From Diphasiastrum complanatum (taxonomy: Eukaryota > Streptophyta > Lycopodiopsida > Lycopodiales > Lycopodiaceae): DNA of 64,000 bases. A program made the translations under genes and the position numbers. Numbering within the stretch: the stretch's first letter is position 1; each line of letters starts with the position of its first letter. Location of the stretch: positions 20,604-84,603 of the forward strand of contig MU832153.1 in the NCBI GenBank assembly GCA_029204225.1. The letters are read 5' to 3'. Of this stretch, positions 33,456 to 49,200 are shown one piece after another. Under the pieces are notes generated by a model. That model had not been told where the DNA came from. It did no database searches and saw nothing but the letters and a program-made list of their open reading frames with translations.

Positions 33456-34223
33456 ATGGATTTCAATGAGCTGGAATCGTCGGAGGGGCTTCGTTTCGCT
33501 TGGAATGCGTGGCCGAGCTCCCGGATAGAGGCAGCTCGCATGGTGATCCCATTTGGGATCATGTGCACTCCTCTCATGCCGCTTGCGGACGTTCCTTTGC
33601 TGCCCTATGATCCCGTCCGTTGCAAAGGATGCCGAGCCGTTCTAAATCCCTATTCTGGGGTGGATTACCAGGCCAAGATCTGGATCTGCCCATTCTGCCA
33701 TCAAAGAAACTACTTTCCTGCAAATTATGCCGAGATCAGCGACAGCAACTTACCAGCTGAGCTCTTTTCTACTTACAGCACAGTGGAGTATGTTTTACCC
33801 CAGCCATTCCCTATTAGCAGCAACGCTTCTGGGAGCTTCTCATCCAGAGCAGCCAGCTATCCTCCTCAGGCTGCAGGAGGGTATTCTTCTGGTGTGAACC
33901 CTAACGTCAATTACAGTGGAAGCTATTCACCTAGGAGCGGGTATGGTCAAGGTAATGTCAGTGTCGGAGGTATTCCATATCCGGGGGATGCAGGCAGCAG
34001 CAGCAATGCCCCGGGTTTCCTTTTTGTTGTGGATACATGCGTTGATTCGGAAGATCTGCTTGCTCTGAAGAATGTGCTAACCCAGTTACTGGGGTTGATG
34101 CCTGATAATGCAAGGGTGGGGCTGATATCCTTCGGAACAATGGTTCATGTACACGAACTGGGCTACTTAGAATGCTCCAAATCCATTGTTTTTCCGGGTG
34201 ACAGGGAACTCTCTATCCAAAGG
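33456..34223 (+). CDS. SEC23: SEC23 exon 1
   Basis: It encodes the N-terminal beta-sheet part, the zinc finger (CKGC and CPFC) and the start of the trunk (vWA-like) domain, ending at RELSIQR. The donor is ATCCAAAGG|GTATGG. Reading through would hit a TAG at 34242. Its codon use is more GC-rich than the surrounding retroelements. Confidence 0.95.
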
Positions 34224-37200
34224 GTATGGCTATCTATCTCATAGCATCTAGTCCTACAATTAATATCCATTCTCTAATATCGTAAATGGCATGGTATTCA
34301 TTCTATCATATCTCTAGAATCTTTTGTAGTTCTAGATTTCTTGCAATGCATTCAAATAGGTGCAGAAATAGCTGATGCCCACCTCAAATTTTTCTGTTCT
34401 TTATGAATCAACCTTTGATTTCAAGAACTTCCACCTCAAGCTTCCTGATGTTGACAGCTATAGCCATTCAGGAAATTGCAAGTGCAAATTCTTAGTGCTT
34501 TTTTTGCTATAAAATTTTCTAATCTGGTTAAACGGTTGGAACTCAAATTGATATAAGCCGTGGGCATACCTTTTTCAGATAAATCCCTATGTCCAATAGC
34601 TAGGGTCCTAAGTAGTTGCACTTTTAAGACTATTGAGTTCTGAGTCCTGATGCATGCGCCATTCAAGGGTAAGCACTGAGTTAACAAGCAACATTCATCA
34701 TCCCCATAAACTCAAGGCTATGCTTGTACTATAGAACAACAAGCAATTATTGCCAAACCTAGTGCCGATCATACTATCATAGAGAACAGAGAAGAGTGCA
34801 AGTATGCTAAGGTGTGCAAAGTCGAGGTAGAATCTCCCACAAGTATACAGTCTAGATATTCTAATTTAACACTATGCTTAGCTGACTCCTGTCTAAGCTT
34901 CTTGCTACAAAGTATCTCTAGAAGTGAAGCAATTATCCATCTAGAAATGTAGTTGCTACTTACACTTGTGAGAGCTCCCATAAATTAGAGCTTAGGTCAT
35001 TGGAGAGAGGCCAACACGCATGAACCAACATTACCAACAGGCTTAATAGTAGCTGTCAAAATTTAGAAGCATTGCAGCAATTCAACCTTTAAAACTCAAG
35101 CATGTCAAACACCCTCTTTAGCACTTTTGGGGTTTGTGACCTATGGACAATGTTAATTTAAGTGGTAGAAGTTAAATATATCAAGAAATTGAATGGATCA
35201 ACATGTTAATGCAACATTATGAATCAAATTGTTGTAACTAGTCAAAGCCATTATTTCACATCATTTATTCAAAGAACATCCAAATCATCTCATTCGGAAA
35301 TCCTGGTAACTCCCATCTCATCATTGTCAAGGGCACGAACACGGAGCTGGTTGGTGGTGTCATAAAATTCTGATTGTCATGCCACAACATCCCTGTCCAA
35401 ACCAATATCTTGGCCCGCAATACCAATCCACATGTAGCGTGCATGCTCGTCATACCGAATGAACTCGATGCTCGAGTGAAGAGACGCAGTGTATAAGCAT
35501 GCAACCCCTCCGGATCCACGACCATTGGCTGATCTAGTCTCAAGTCTGTACAAGGAATCCCATCTGTATCTTGGAAAAGTGGGAAGTCCTCGCTCCGGAC
35601 TCTCATGAATCTCCATAAAAAGCAATAAATCTTGGCCAGTGATAAAGTCAATCAAGTCGCCAACATTGGAAAATGAGTGTATACCATCACAGTTCCATAC
35701 TCTAATCTGGAGATGGCGTGGATGGGGCCCCGGGATACTCCCAAACCCGGGGACCCCAAATCCCTATCTCTGGGAACTGTCAGGAGCGCTATCAAAAAGT
35801 GCACTCATCCATCCCGAGATATAGCTCGTCTGCCTGACTCTCGGGCTTCCTGGAAGGCCCTGCGCCTTTCCTCCACCTGAATATATTTGAGGTTGTCATC
35901 CATAAAAATAGTGGAGCCATGTAGCTTAGCTCTGCATCGTAAAGCCTCTCGGTGACTCTCCAAGGAAGTAAAACGGATAATTAATGTGGCTGCATCTCTG
36001 GTAGTCCTCCATGCCGTATCTACTTAGTACTTACTACTATGAAGATTGTAGTTATTAAATTGCTATGGGTAGACAACGGGATCCTTTATGGGATCACGCC
36101 ACTCTAAATTCAGGGTATGGCACGTTAACTTCACCTGAAGGGACTTGAGGGGCAAAAGATCCTTTTGACTTCATTAAAAATTTACAGTTTGAAGAGGATG
36201 CGAATTTCATCTTGAAGGGGAGTTTTTCTTGAGGTTGAAGAAACAGTTCAAAAAGTCCATTTGTTGTTAACTTTTATGCATTTTCTCCCTTTGGGGTCAT
36301 CCAAAAGCCATTTTCCTCCAAATTAAGGGCAACAAAGGGTTGTACCTTGCAAGCACAACTTCTCCCAGACAAAGTGATCATTGTATCGCGGGGAGAAAGG
36401 GATTAGAAGTCCAACTACACCATTCAAAGGGCGAGGAAGTCAGTGAAGCCGCACTGGAGCGTTTCACTAAAACTGAGCCATTTTTGGTGAATTAGGTCAA
36501 ATCATGCAATGGGAGGGTTCAAAACTTTTTTGGTCAAACCTTGAAGTTGACTTGCGAGACTTCCAATCGCACTCGTAGGTTTTCATTGAGCCTCATTAAG
36601 GGGCCGAAAGGGGAGTTTTTGGCAAAATGGCAGGATTAGGGGGATCTGTGCTTGGAGAAGCCAACAAATTGGATGAGGTGTCCAATTATAGCTTGGAAAT
36701 TTAAAATGAAGAGCATCCTAATGGAAAAGGAGATGTGGGACATCGTCAGTGGAGTAGAACAACCCCCAATCACAATTCTCGCCGATATTCATTCATTAAT
36801 AAGAGGGCTCAAAAGGTCCTATCACAAGTGTTTTTGTTGCCAGAAGCCTGAACATTGGACTAGAGATTGTCGCATAAAGAAGGCTGATATCAAGAAAGGC
36901 AAAGTGAAGCAGTTGACTAACCTTGCCGAAGAACTTGATAGCGACAGTGGAGATCAAAGTACAACATTTGCTACGGCATTGCCATCACAACATTTTGTTA
37001 ATAACACACATTGGTTCGTAGATTTAGGAGCGACAAGACATAGGACGAGCAACAAAACTTGGTTTAAAAAGTTGGAGCTAACCAATGATGGAGATAGAGT
37101 TGCTCAGGTGAATGGTAATGAGTGCCAAATCATGGAGTTGGAGTTGTGCCTATCCAATTTCCCGATGGGCACTGAAAAGGTTTTGTATGTTCATGGCCTA

Positions 37201-40200
37201 CAGAAAAGTCTTTTATCTATTGGTACAATGACGGATTATAAACTGAAAGTAGAATTCAACAATAAGAAATGCCAGATCAAGGATGTGAAATAGGGTTTTA
37301 GGGTGATTGCTGAGCTTTCGTGATAAGACTTGTGGATTGTGCAAGCTAAATGTTGTGGTTACAAAATGCAATATTTTAGCAGCAATGCCTATATCCCAAA
37401 GTGATTGGTGGTTCTTTATTTTAAGAAGTAATTGAATCCAGCCTTATAGATGTCATTGAAAAGTTGCCACTAGAACCTAGGTCATATAGTCCCTAGTATT
37501 TGATAGGGGCCTTCTAAGTTCAAGAACTCACATATCGATTTATCTACTTTTACAAAGCTATGTTTGGAGCCTCTTTGACTAGCTTTACAAGCTTTTGGTG
37601 ACTGGTTGGATAGATAGTCTTGCTTTGCAAGGCAAACTAGAAAATAACCTAGAATATGTTTAGGTCATTGTAGCAACCAAACATTTGAAACTTTGAAACA
37701 TATGTTTGGATTGCTTTAGACTTGTTTGGAGGCTTTCCCACATTGTAAATGGGTCAAAATTGAAATTTAGTATCATGATGTATTGGCAATTAAACAATGA
37801 AAATACATAAAATCAAGGAGTTTTTGGCCATGCACATCACTGTAGTCCTGCTACAAACGTGTGTCAAATCTCAAGCATCCATAACATTGACTAAAATGTA
37901 TACATGGGGAGATTGCAATTACGCAAAAGTAACAAAACTTTTGCTCACGTATAATGATGAATAACGTCAAACTTTCGAAATACAAGAATCTCTATTGTAG
38001 TTTGTGATGCTTTTTAATTGTGTAGTATGTTTTAACTTCCAATTGCTATAGTCTACAAAAGAGCATAAAAGATTAAACTTAAATGATGGTGCATATGATC
38101 CCAACCAAATCTTTTTGCAAATTGGGTGTAGAAGCCCTTAATGTTTCCAACCCAATTCAATTTGATGATCCAAATTGATCAATTTGTTGCTTGGGATTGC
38201 TTTAAATTTGGCCATTTTTGTTTTTCAAATTCTGACCTGGAAGTGAAAAAAAATTCTACGGTTTTTTTTTTAAAAAGATTTCCTCCCTCCTACCTATATG
38301 TAAAGCTCATAGACCTAGGCCTAATTTGAGCCCTCAGATCACTAAAGATAGTGTCTTAAACACTCTAAATAGGCCTTAAATGACTATAAATAAGCTCTTT
38401 GACACTTGCACAATTCACATGGATCATCAGAATAGGAGAGGCTCCGGTCCAATACTTTGTCAGGTCCGTGCATCACCTCTCCATGCTCCTGAAACAATAC
38501 AACTCCATTGGTTAGCAAGTTATCACCCTCATGTAAAACCCTCTTTAAGCGTGAAACATGAAAAACAGGATGAACTTTACAATCTTGAGGCAACGCTAGT
38601 TTATAAGCAACATCATTAAGCATTTTAACTATTTTCCAGGGTCCACAATAACGCGGAAATAACTTGTAACACTTCCCTGTCTTAAGAGAAGTTGAGTCCT
38701 TTGGAATCAGGAGAAACACCATGTCTCCTTCCTCGAACTCTCTTGGTGTGCAATCCCGATCAGCAAACGTCTTTGCGCAATCCATCACCTGTTTCACATT
38801 TTTCTTGGCTAACTCAAGCATCTATACCATGTGAGTTAGAAAGTCAACAACACTAGGCACTTTATGAGTTATCCCTACAGTAATTGGACTAGTTGGCCTA
38901 AAACCATGATTCAACTCGAAAGGACTCATTTTAGTAGAAGCATTCTTTTTATCATTATAAGCAAACTCCAACAATGGCAAATATTTTTCCCATTGTGTTT
39001 GCTGAACGCTTATGTACGCCCTAAGCATGTCCTCCATGGTTTGGTTAACTCTCTCTGTTGGACCATCCGTTTCAGGGTGATCAGTACTACTCATTCTCAA
39101 CCGCACCTCAAGCTTATCCATTATGGCGGTCCAAAAATGACCCGTAAAGCGTGGATCTCTATCAGTCACTATGGATGATGGTAACCCATGAAGTCTGAAT
39201 ACATGCTGTATAAATAGATCAGCTACCCCAGGTGCATCAATCTTAAAATGGGTTGGAATGAAATGAGCCATTTTATGAGTCTGTCAACCACAATCATTAT
39301 GGCATCATGTTGAAGCTGCGTATGAGGCAAGTGTGTAATAAAGTCCATTGATACACTCTCCCATCTTCCCTTTGGAATAGGCAAGGGGTGTAACGATCCA
39401 GGAACTTTAATCCTTTCGACTTTGTTAACTTGACACTTAGAACAACGTGTCACATAACTATGGACATCTTTATTAATCTTAGGCCACTAGAAACTACGTC
39501 GGATCAACTCACAAGTCTTATCCACACCAGGATGACCTGCACTAGGGCTATCGTGACATGAATGGAAGATTTTCCTACGCAGCTCCTCACAAGCTGGAAT
39601 GAGAAATTTGCCATTCCTCTTAACAAAATCATCTTCTATGGTCTACTTAAGATAAGTGCGAGCAAAGGGAATAGAGCTCTCCTCCAGAGACTCTGCATGG
39701 CCATGACTCATCTCAAATTCCACTCTCTTACATTGAGGATCCTCTAGTTGAGCCTTCTTTATCTCAACTAATAGGTCATTTTCAATGACCGCAAATGACA
39801 TTTGATACACTATCTGAGACAATGCATCAGTCACTCTATTTTCTGCCCCTTTCTTATACCAAATTTCCATTCCAAATTCTTGCATAAGTTCAAACCATCT
39901 CGCCTGTCGGCCTCTGAGATTGGGTTGTTTCTAGAAATACCTCAAGGTATCATAATCAGTATACACATAAAACTCGGATCCGTACAAATAATGCCTCCAT
40001 ACCTATAACGCATGGATGATGGCAAACAACTCTTTCTCATGGGTTGGATAATTCCGCTGTGCCGAGGTGAGCTTCTTGCTCTCGAAGGCTACATGCCTTC
40101 CCTCCTGCATCAGCACTGGCCCCACAACAATGTCGCTCGCATCCCTATAAAGGATATAGGATTTTAGAGGGTCAACATTTTTTAGATGACGCACTCAGCG

Positions 40201-43200
40201 ATAGCTTGCTTTAACTGATCAAAGCTTGCTTGCTGCAGTTCAGTCCACTCACCAAACTTGTTCTTTCTGTCAAAGGTGCTGCGATACGGGAGAAATTCTT
40301 AACATATTTTCTATAAAACACTGCCAATCCTAGAAAAAACTTCAATGCTATCAAATCAGCTGGCACAGGCCACGCAACGATCACAACAACTTTCTTAGGA
40401 TCCGGTCTTACTCCATCAGCAGTCACAATATGACCTAGATACTCAATCTCCTGTTTTCCCTCAAGGTAGACAACACAGTGGGTCACATGCTTGGCCTCAC
40501 CTGCACTGTTATCCAAAATCTCATCAATAAAGTTTACAACAAACTTACCCATATACGGTCTGAGTACATCAGTCATCAACATCACGAATGTAGTTGGGGC
40601 AACCAAAGGGCATCACAAGATACTCATAATGACCAAACCAAGTTCGGAAGGCAGTTTTATGAACATCCACTTCACGAACTCTAACCTGATGATACACACT
40701 CTTCAAGTCTATCTTACTAAACATCTTCTTATAACTTTTTTGCAGGAAATTGAAGGGCACCTTCACCTATTTGAGAGCTAGCAGTAGGGCACCCATGCTC
40801 AAACCAATTGCATGTGATCTTGACTCAATTACATGCTGAAAAATTCAGATTTACTTCTTAAATGAAGATACATGTGTTTTACACACATTTCTTGCTGAAA
40901 TCTCACTGTTGGTGAGCTTGGAGTAGGGCGCTACCATCAGCTCTATACGCACATAGTGTGCACTCTTTTTAGCCACAAATTTCTGGTTTTGGTTTAGGCT
41001 TCATTTGAAGTCCACCTATTTGTGAGCATTCTGTTTTTTGTGCATCAGCCACCTATTTTATTACTTATTGAGCAAATTGCATGTGGAGTATTGCAATCTA
41101 TTGTGCTCATAATTTCAGCTTTGAGATTGCTACCCTTTGAGTAGATTTTGACTTGGAAAGTCTATTTCCTATTTACTACAAGCTGATTTTTCTGTTATGG
41201 CTAAAGAATCGGAGTCTATTGGTTCTTTATTTAATGAAGATAGGCTGGACGACACAAACTATTCCTTGTGGTGCTACATGATAAAGAACCTTCTAATTGC
41301 TAAAGGTTTGTGGGAAGTAGTTAATGGTGACGAAGAGAGGTTGCCTACCTTGGCACCTATTACACCATCTAGAACAACTACTTGTTCATCTACGGAGGTG
41401 TCTTCCGATGAGAAAAAGAAGTGCGATCGACGAGATGCACAAGCACATTCCGTCATTGCATTATCAGTGAAGAGATCTATCCTTCCTCATATTAGATCAT
41501 GCAAGACTTCCAAAAGTGCTTGGGAGACTCTTGCCAAGATGTTTCAAGTAAAGAATGTGGCAAAAGTGGTATACCTTCGAAATCAACTTTCTATCTCGAA
41601 GATGCAAGAAGGTGATTTGCTTACAAAACACTTGACGAAGATCAAGGATCTTTAAGAGGAGCTTCTTAGTATTGATGAGGTGATTGAGAACTCACAATTT
41701 GTATCTATTACTCTCAACTCTCTTCCTAATTCTTACCTTCCATTTGTGTCATCATTGAGCATTTCTCTTAGGGGACAACAAATCTCCTTCAACGAACTTG
41801 TTGGCTTCTTCAAGAAGAGCAAGCAAGGATCAATTTTGGCGAACGAGAAGCTTTCTTTGCAAAAGGCAAAGGCAAAAGCAAGTGGAAAGGAAAGCCTTCT
41901 TTCAACACTTCCAAAGATGATAAAAAATCTAAGGAAGCTCAAGATCAATCCAAGAAGAAGGGTAAGTGCCACTATTGCAAGAAGTTTGGGCATCACATCA
42001 AAGAATGTAGGAAGAGGCTTGCGAAGGAAAAAGAGAATGGTAACGATACAAGTACCACAATCATTACTTTGGAACAACAATTTGGAAAGGAGGATAATCT
42101 TTTCAATAATGATTATGCTTTTGTCACTATTAATCTCATCTCTCCTCAAGACGAGATTTCTGCCACTTCAAATCTTGCTGGTTTTTTTTAGCAGAAAATA
42201 GCTCATCTTCAGCTTTACAAGTTGCTGTTTTTTCATCTATTGATTGGGTGATTGATAGCGGTGCCACATGCCATATGACTTATCACAAAGAAGTCTTTAC
42301 AAAGCTTGTAAAAGTGCATGATGGAAGCAAAGTTCAAGGTGTTGATAACACCTCTTATCTTATCAAAGGTATTGGAGTGATCCCCATTATCTTACCCGAT
42401 GGTGAGGAGAACTACATTCGTAATGTGCTTTATGTTCCAAAAATAAAAAAGAATCTCATTTCGGTCTCTACAATTATGAACCAAGGATTGGTTGTGGAAT
42501 TCAAAGAAGACGAATGTATTATCAAAGACCCAAAGAGATCTCTTATGATCATTGCTTCGGGAACATTACGTGGTGGATTGTTCCTTATGGATACCTATGA
42601 GCGAAGAGCTTCATCATCTTTTTTTCTTGTTGCATCAAGTTCACATTCTTTGGAGCTGGCTGAATTATGGAGGTTTGGACATCTCAACTTTGCTAGCTTG
42701 AAGATGTTGAAGAGATTCAATATGGTTGAAGACATTCCTAATATTGAGCATCCCGAAGGACATGTATGTGAAGGATTTATGGAACTATTAGAGTTGATGG
42801 CAAATTTGATTTGGTTCATAGTGATGTATGTGGTCCAATGAGGACCGAATCCATTGGAAGGTGTAAATACTTTGTTACTTTTATTGATGACCTTTCAAGT
42901 TTTACATGGATTTATCCTATGAAGGCAAAAATCTGAAGTTTTTCAAGGCTTTAAGGATTTTCTAGCAATGATAGAAAATCAGTTTGGGCACTCTTTGAAA
43001 ATCTTACGTACCGACCGAGGAGGGGAATATATAAAGAATACGTTCGGTACTTATCTTCAAAGCAAAGGTATCCATCATCAAATGACAACCCCTTACACAC
43101 CTCAACAAAATGGTGTTGCCGAAAGAAAGAATCGCACTATCATGGAGATGGCTCGATGCATGCTCAAGGCAAAGGGCCTACCTCACAAGTTTTGGGCTGA

Positions 43201-46200
43201 AGCGATTATAACGGCGGCTTACATTAGTGATCGGTGTCCTACTAAAGCCTTGAAGGTAGTAACTCCTGCTTACTGTTTCTCACTTACGCATCTTTGGTTG
43301 CACGGCTTATGCTTTCATTCCCGATAAGCTAAGAACCAAGCTTGATGATAGAGGAGTTAAATGCATCAAAAACCAGGCTAATTAGATCAACAGGGAGAGA
43401 GAAATCTCCTTTGGAATTTTGGCCGATGGAAAGCTAGAAAGATGGAAACCTTAAGATCCAATAGCATGTCACTCAGATGAAAGTAAAATGGGCGCTTGTT
43501 TGATCCATAGCCCTCCCCTTATTTATAAAGATTAGTGTACAACGAATCAATGAGTTCTATTCATTCATTCTTGAGTTATCTCTACATATGTAGAGAGAGT
43601 TTTCATTCTCTAAAGTTAACTTAGAGAGGAGCTTTACTAATTTTCAGTGAGGACTCAAATTTAAAACCATATCAATACGGTATTAACATATTTGTTGGCT
43701 ATAGTAGCAAAAGCAAGGGCTATAGGTTGTTCAATATGGATACTAATAAAATCATAGTGAGTTGTGATGTTCATTTTGATGAAAAGACCTCCTATGATGT
43801 TGCGCCCACTCATGTCATGAAAGGGGACTTCCCCCATGATGCATATGTTGAAATATTTCCAGATTTGGTTTTGCCATCTAATCATGAAGAGAAGGGAGTG
43901 CCATCAACTTCTAGTGGACAGCCCACTACTTCTTCAATTTTGCAGCCCATAGTTCATCAAGAAAAACCTATTTATGGTGAAGAGCAGCCTGTTGAAGACA
44001 TTGGACAGCAAGGTCCAAGTTCGGAACACTTTGGATAGCAAAGTGTTGACAAAGGTAAGGCTGTTGGACAGCCCAAACCTTCCCTAAATGGTTGTTGCAG
44101 ACTTTGCAAGACAGCAAAGTGGATGATTTCTATGAAGGGAAGACTCGTGCCTCTACTAAATTAATAGAATTTGCTGATTTTTTTGATTTTGCTCTTATTT
44201 CTATTGAGGATGGTGCAGTAGAACCTGTTTTTTATGAGCAGGCCAGAGGAGTAAAATGTTGTCCTGAGCGGATTTAATGCTTTCCCTAGCCACCTGCAAC
44301 ATTTCCTGCATATCGTGCAAGAAATCCGCTGCTGCTTGAACCTTGAGACCTTAGAGTCCAACGGAGATAGGGGAACGACGCTGAAAGCCGTACAAGAGCA
44401 TAAAAGGACTAAACCAATGGCGGAATGTTTCATACTATTGTATGCGAACTCAACCATTGGGAGATAATTTTCCCAATCTGATTGTCGCCTGGAAACATAT
44501 GCACGAAGCATATCTTCCATTGACTGGTTGACCCGTTTTTTCTGACCATCGGTTTCCGGGTGATCCGTACCAAAACTTGCCAGTGAACTTGGAATCACGA
44601 TCACTAACAGTATCGTTTGGCAATCCATACAACCTGACCAACTTTTCAACGAAAAGTTGAGCAAATTCAGAAGCTTTGACAATAGTTTTTGTTGGAATAA
44701 ACTGTGCCATTTTGGTTAGCCTGTCAACTACTACCCAAATAGCATCATGACCCTTCCCTGACCTAGGAAGTCCGACCACAAAATCCATGAAAATACTTTC
44801 CCATTTCTTGTTGGGAATGGAATGGATGCAACAGACCAGCTGCTTCGAGTCTTTGCGCTTTATTTACTTGGCATTGTTCACACTTTTGAACGTATGCCTC
44901 GACGTGACCTTTCATTTTTGGCCAATAAAATTCTCTCTTAACAAGGTCAAGTGTCCTTTGTATACCAGGGTGTCCCACGCTGGGGCTATCGTGGCACTCG
45001 TGTAGGATTTGGGCCCTAATGTCCGCGATATCTGGCACACAGACTTTTTCTCTACGGAAAAGCAAACCATTCCGAATGGAATAATCAACAAGTATCTTCT
45101 CTTCGCGAGATTTCTTGGAATCCTGCTTTCCAAGATTGTCTCTCATCAAAGAGCTTCCTGCCAGGACTTCTTGCCAAATATGACCGAAAAACTCATCGGT
45201 TCAACAAAGATCTCGCAGAGAAAGATACAACTCAGATTGGAACTCAGCAAAGCATAACTCATTAACTTCTCCAATCCGGCTCAAAGCATCAGCGACACAA
45301 TTCGACGTACCTCGACGGTACTTAATGTCAAATTCGAACTCTTGAATGAGTTCCGACCAGCGGGCCTTACGACCCCTAAGGTCCGAGGCATCACAAATAT
45401 ACTTAAGAGATTCATGATCTGTCATAACCACGAATTTAGATCCGTACAAATAATGTCTCCTTAACGCATGGATGACAGCAAAAAGTTCCTTCCCATAAGT
45501 AGAATATCTACTTTGAGCTGGGTCCAACTTCTTGCTCTTGAAAGCCACAGGTCTACCATCCTGGTAAAGGACTGCACCTACCGCATAGTCAGTAGCGTCT
45601 GTTTCCACTAAGAAAGATCTGCTAGGGTCCACTATGTGTAAGATAGGGGCTGTAGACACCAACATCTTCAAAGCTTCAAAGCTTTGATTAAGTTCATCAG
45701 TCCAAATAACAGGAGGACTGATCTTCGAACGCCTTCTGACTTTCTTCTTATTACCCTTTTTAGTTTTCCTTTTGGCTTTCTTCACTCCCTTAAGAAGATT
45801 CGTTAGAGGCAATGCAACTAAGGCATAGTCTTTAATGAATTTATGGAAAAACCCTGTGAAGCCCAAAAAGGATTTTACTTCCCTAATGGTTTTTAGGATA
45901 GGCCAATCACGAACTTTCTGGACCTTATCAAAGTCGATCTCAAGACCTCGATCGGAAACGATATGTCCCAAATACTTGAGTTGAGTTTGAAAGAACTCAC
46001 ATTTAGACTCCTTAGCATAAAGCTTTGCCTGCCTTATATTATCTAAGACTGTACGCAAATGCGCCTCGTGCTCCTCAAGAGTCTTACTACAGATCAGTAT
46101 GTCATCTAAAAATACCACGAGAAACTTCCCCAGATATGGACGAAGAATATCGTTCATCATCTGATGGAAGGTTGCCGGGGCATTAGTTAGACCAAAGGGT

Positions 46201-49200
46201 AAAACTAAAAATTCGTAATGGCCATATCTAATACGAAAATTAGTTTTGGAGACATCCCCCTCGCGAATTCTAATTTGATGGTACCTTGACCTAAGGTCCA
46301 ATTTGGTGAAATACTTAGCACCATTCAATCGGTCCATTAAGTCGTCCATCCGAGGCAAGGGATAGCGGTTTTTAATTGTCATTTTGTTAAGCTTTTTGTA
46401 ATCGACACAAAGACAAATACCACCGTCTTTCTTGCCGGCTAGCAAAACAGGAGTTCCCCAAGGGGATTATTAGGCCGAATATGGCCTTTACGCAACAACT
46501 CCTTGAGTTGACTAGCAACTTCATCTTCTTCCTTCGAGCTCATCTTGTAGGGAAAAAGCGATACAAGAGAGCTATCGGGAAAGAGATCTATGTGATGGTC
46601 TACACCCCGTGAGGGGGGAAGACCCACATGCAACTGCTCAAGGAATATATCATTACATTCTTCCCTAAGTCTCTTAAAGATTTTCCCCTCAGGTGAAGAT
46701 TCTAAATTATCATCAGTAAAAGGCAATGCTTTTTGGAAAGGCGATACATCAACATTGACATTATGAGTACTAAAAGCATCTATGTAAGATTCATCTTTTA
46801 GATAACATAAATACGAAAAATACTTAGAATTCAAAATACATTGATTCGCTTCGTGAGCAGTTACAAAAGGTAGATCTGGCTCATCGCCTTTAAGGCAAAC
46901 CAATGAGTCATTATGCAAGAAAGAAATACAATGAGATACATAGTCTTTCTTTAAGGACTCATTTCTAGCAAAAAACCATTCTTTTCCTAGCATTACATCC
47001 TTATCTAGATTCATGACATGAAAAGATAAACTATCTACGTAGTCTTGAATCTTCAACGACATGTGGGGAACAAAGTGGTCCCAGACCTGCTGCTCCCCAC
47101 CAGCTGCCATCCTAACCACATACTTGTGGTCACTTGGTGCGGTTGCCAGCTGCAGCTTCTGCACCAACTTAGCATTAATAAAATCATGCGTAGAACCGTC
47201 GTCAAAAAGAATACTCACAGGTTGGCTGCCTACGAACCCACTCATACGAATGAGGTCGTGAGGTCCAAACACCGCAGTATTAAAACAACGATTCATACAA
47301 ACTGATTCATCTTTAAAAGATACATCAATACAAGAAATAGAAGAATTACCTGTTGCGTTAAAGGAGCGGCCACCCTTCTTCCGTCTCTTCGGGCAATCCT
47401 TGGAAAGGTGCCCCTTTTCCATGCAGGAGAAACATAGCCCGTCGCTTTTGGCCTTGTCGAAGTCCGCTCTCTCCAACCGAGGGCGCTTCTTTTTCTTCCC
47501 CGAAGGAGAAGCTTCGCCGACCATGTGCTCCTTGCCCTTTTTGATGTCGCGGAAGCGAGGCTGTTTCTTTTTCTTCTTCGTCTTTTTATTCGCGAACAAT
47601 TTTGTGTCTTTGAATTTTCTTTTTGCGCGGAAGTTGTTTACAGGATCCTAGACACGCGACTACACATCACAGAACACATTCTATTCTAGCAATCAAGACA
47701 AAATGACAGCACAAGACAGGGAGATGCACGAAAATAGAGCGCTTGTATTATCAGTTTAGTTTTAAGAGCGAGATCGTCAGTGTCTCGCTCGTTGGCAGAA
47801 TGACATTCTGCTCTTTCGCTGTGTTTTGCTCGTTGGCAGACTTTCATGCACAACTATAGTTTTTAGTATTTTTCTTTCTGCTCTACTCGCTACCTCTCTC
47901 TCTCTCTATTGGAAATAGGATAGATAATGTCATGCGGAAACTTCCTACTTCCAATGCATGACTATGCCTGACATTTGAAAGAAGGACCGGCAGAGGATTT
48001 GTCTTTGGCTTTGGGCTTTGGTTGCTCTTTGCGGGTTATCGTGTGCGTATTGTCGAAAATCCGAGCGAAACGCACAACATCCTCAAGGGACTGTGGCTGA
48101 TTACGACGTACTTCCAACTGATATTCCTTGGGCAAGCCCAAGATGAAATGCAACTTAAGGAGTACTCCGTCTATGCGGTTGAAAAACCGCGAAGCAGCCT
48201 CTTGGAAGTCTTGTAAGTAGACGTCCAAGGGCTTCGTCCCCATTTGCAATGTAGCAAATCGACGATAATATTCAAAATCGTCTAGGACAGGCATAAAGGC
48301 AGCCTTAAAGGTTACCTGGAAGGCATCCCATGTGGTTGGGACTGTAGCTCGGTCTTTAAGGTCCTGCCACCAAGAAATACGTGAGCTATCTGGTAGATCG
48401 TGCATGGAGAAATGCGACGTCCATCGATCTAACCAAGCTAACACCACATCTTGGTGTTTATCCTTCTTCTCTCCGGTAAAAAATTTCGGAGCAAACATCG
48501 GGTTTAGGAGAGCTTGTCCAGACTGGGACGTAGCCCGAATCTCGGCCTCCGCCTGTTCATGCTTTGAACGCATGTCCACAATTTGTTGCTGTAACAAATT
48601 TATGGCACGCGTCATGTTCTTCATATCGGTCCCGACGGGACTTGGAGCTCTAGACTCATCCATAGGGGTGTCCATGGAGAAAGGAGTAACTAGCAAAAAA
48701 CTAGAGGGAAAACGGAGAGTTACGGTTTTTTTTTGGTGTAGAAACCGCAAAAAGGAAAAAACTAGAGCACAGGGCCTCAAGAAATAACCAACTTGAGAAC
48801 AAACAACTTGAGAGCAAAAAAACCCTACAACAACTTGGTAGAATGAGGGAAAGGAAGTGAACGTTCCTCCTTTACCCCCTCCCCAAAGCTCCTCTCATGG
48901 ACCCCAAAGATTTAGCAAACCTACCTCAATCTATTCTCCCCATTCCATCTCCTACGTACTAGCACAGCCCCTCTCCTAGCTTAGGAGATTTGCAGGTATA
49001 GAGAGGGGGGAAGAAAAAGGTACGTCCAAGGAAGTACACCATGAAGATGAGGCTGGGTCTCCCATCTTCCTGGGAAGCGCGACCCCCCCTCCCCTTTTCC
49101 TTAGCTATCACATCAGCTTTAATACACAAGAAGATGCGAAAAGGGAGGGAAGTACAATCATCTCCCAATACGCAGGGGTAAGGCAAGTCATAAAGACTGC

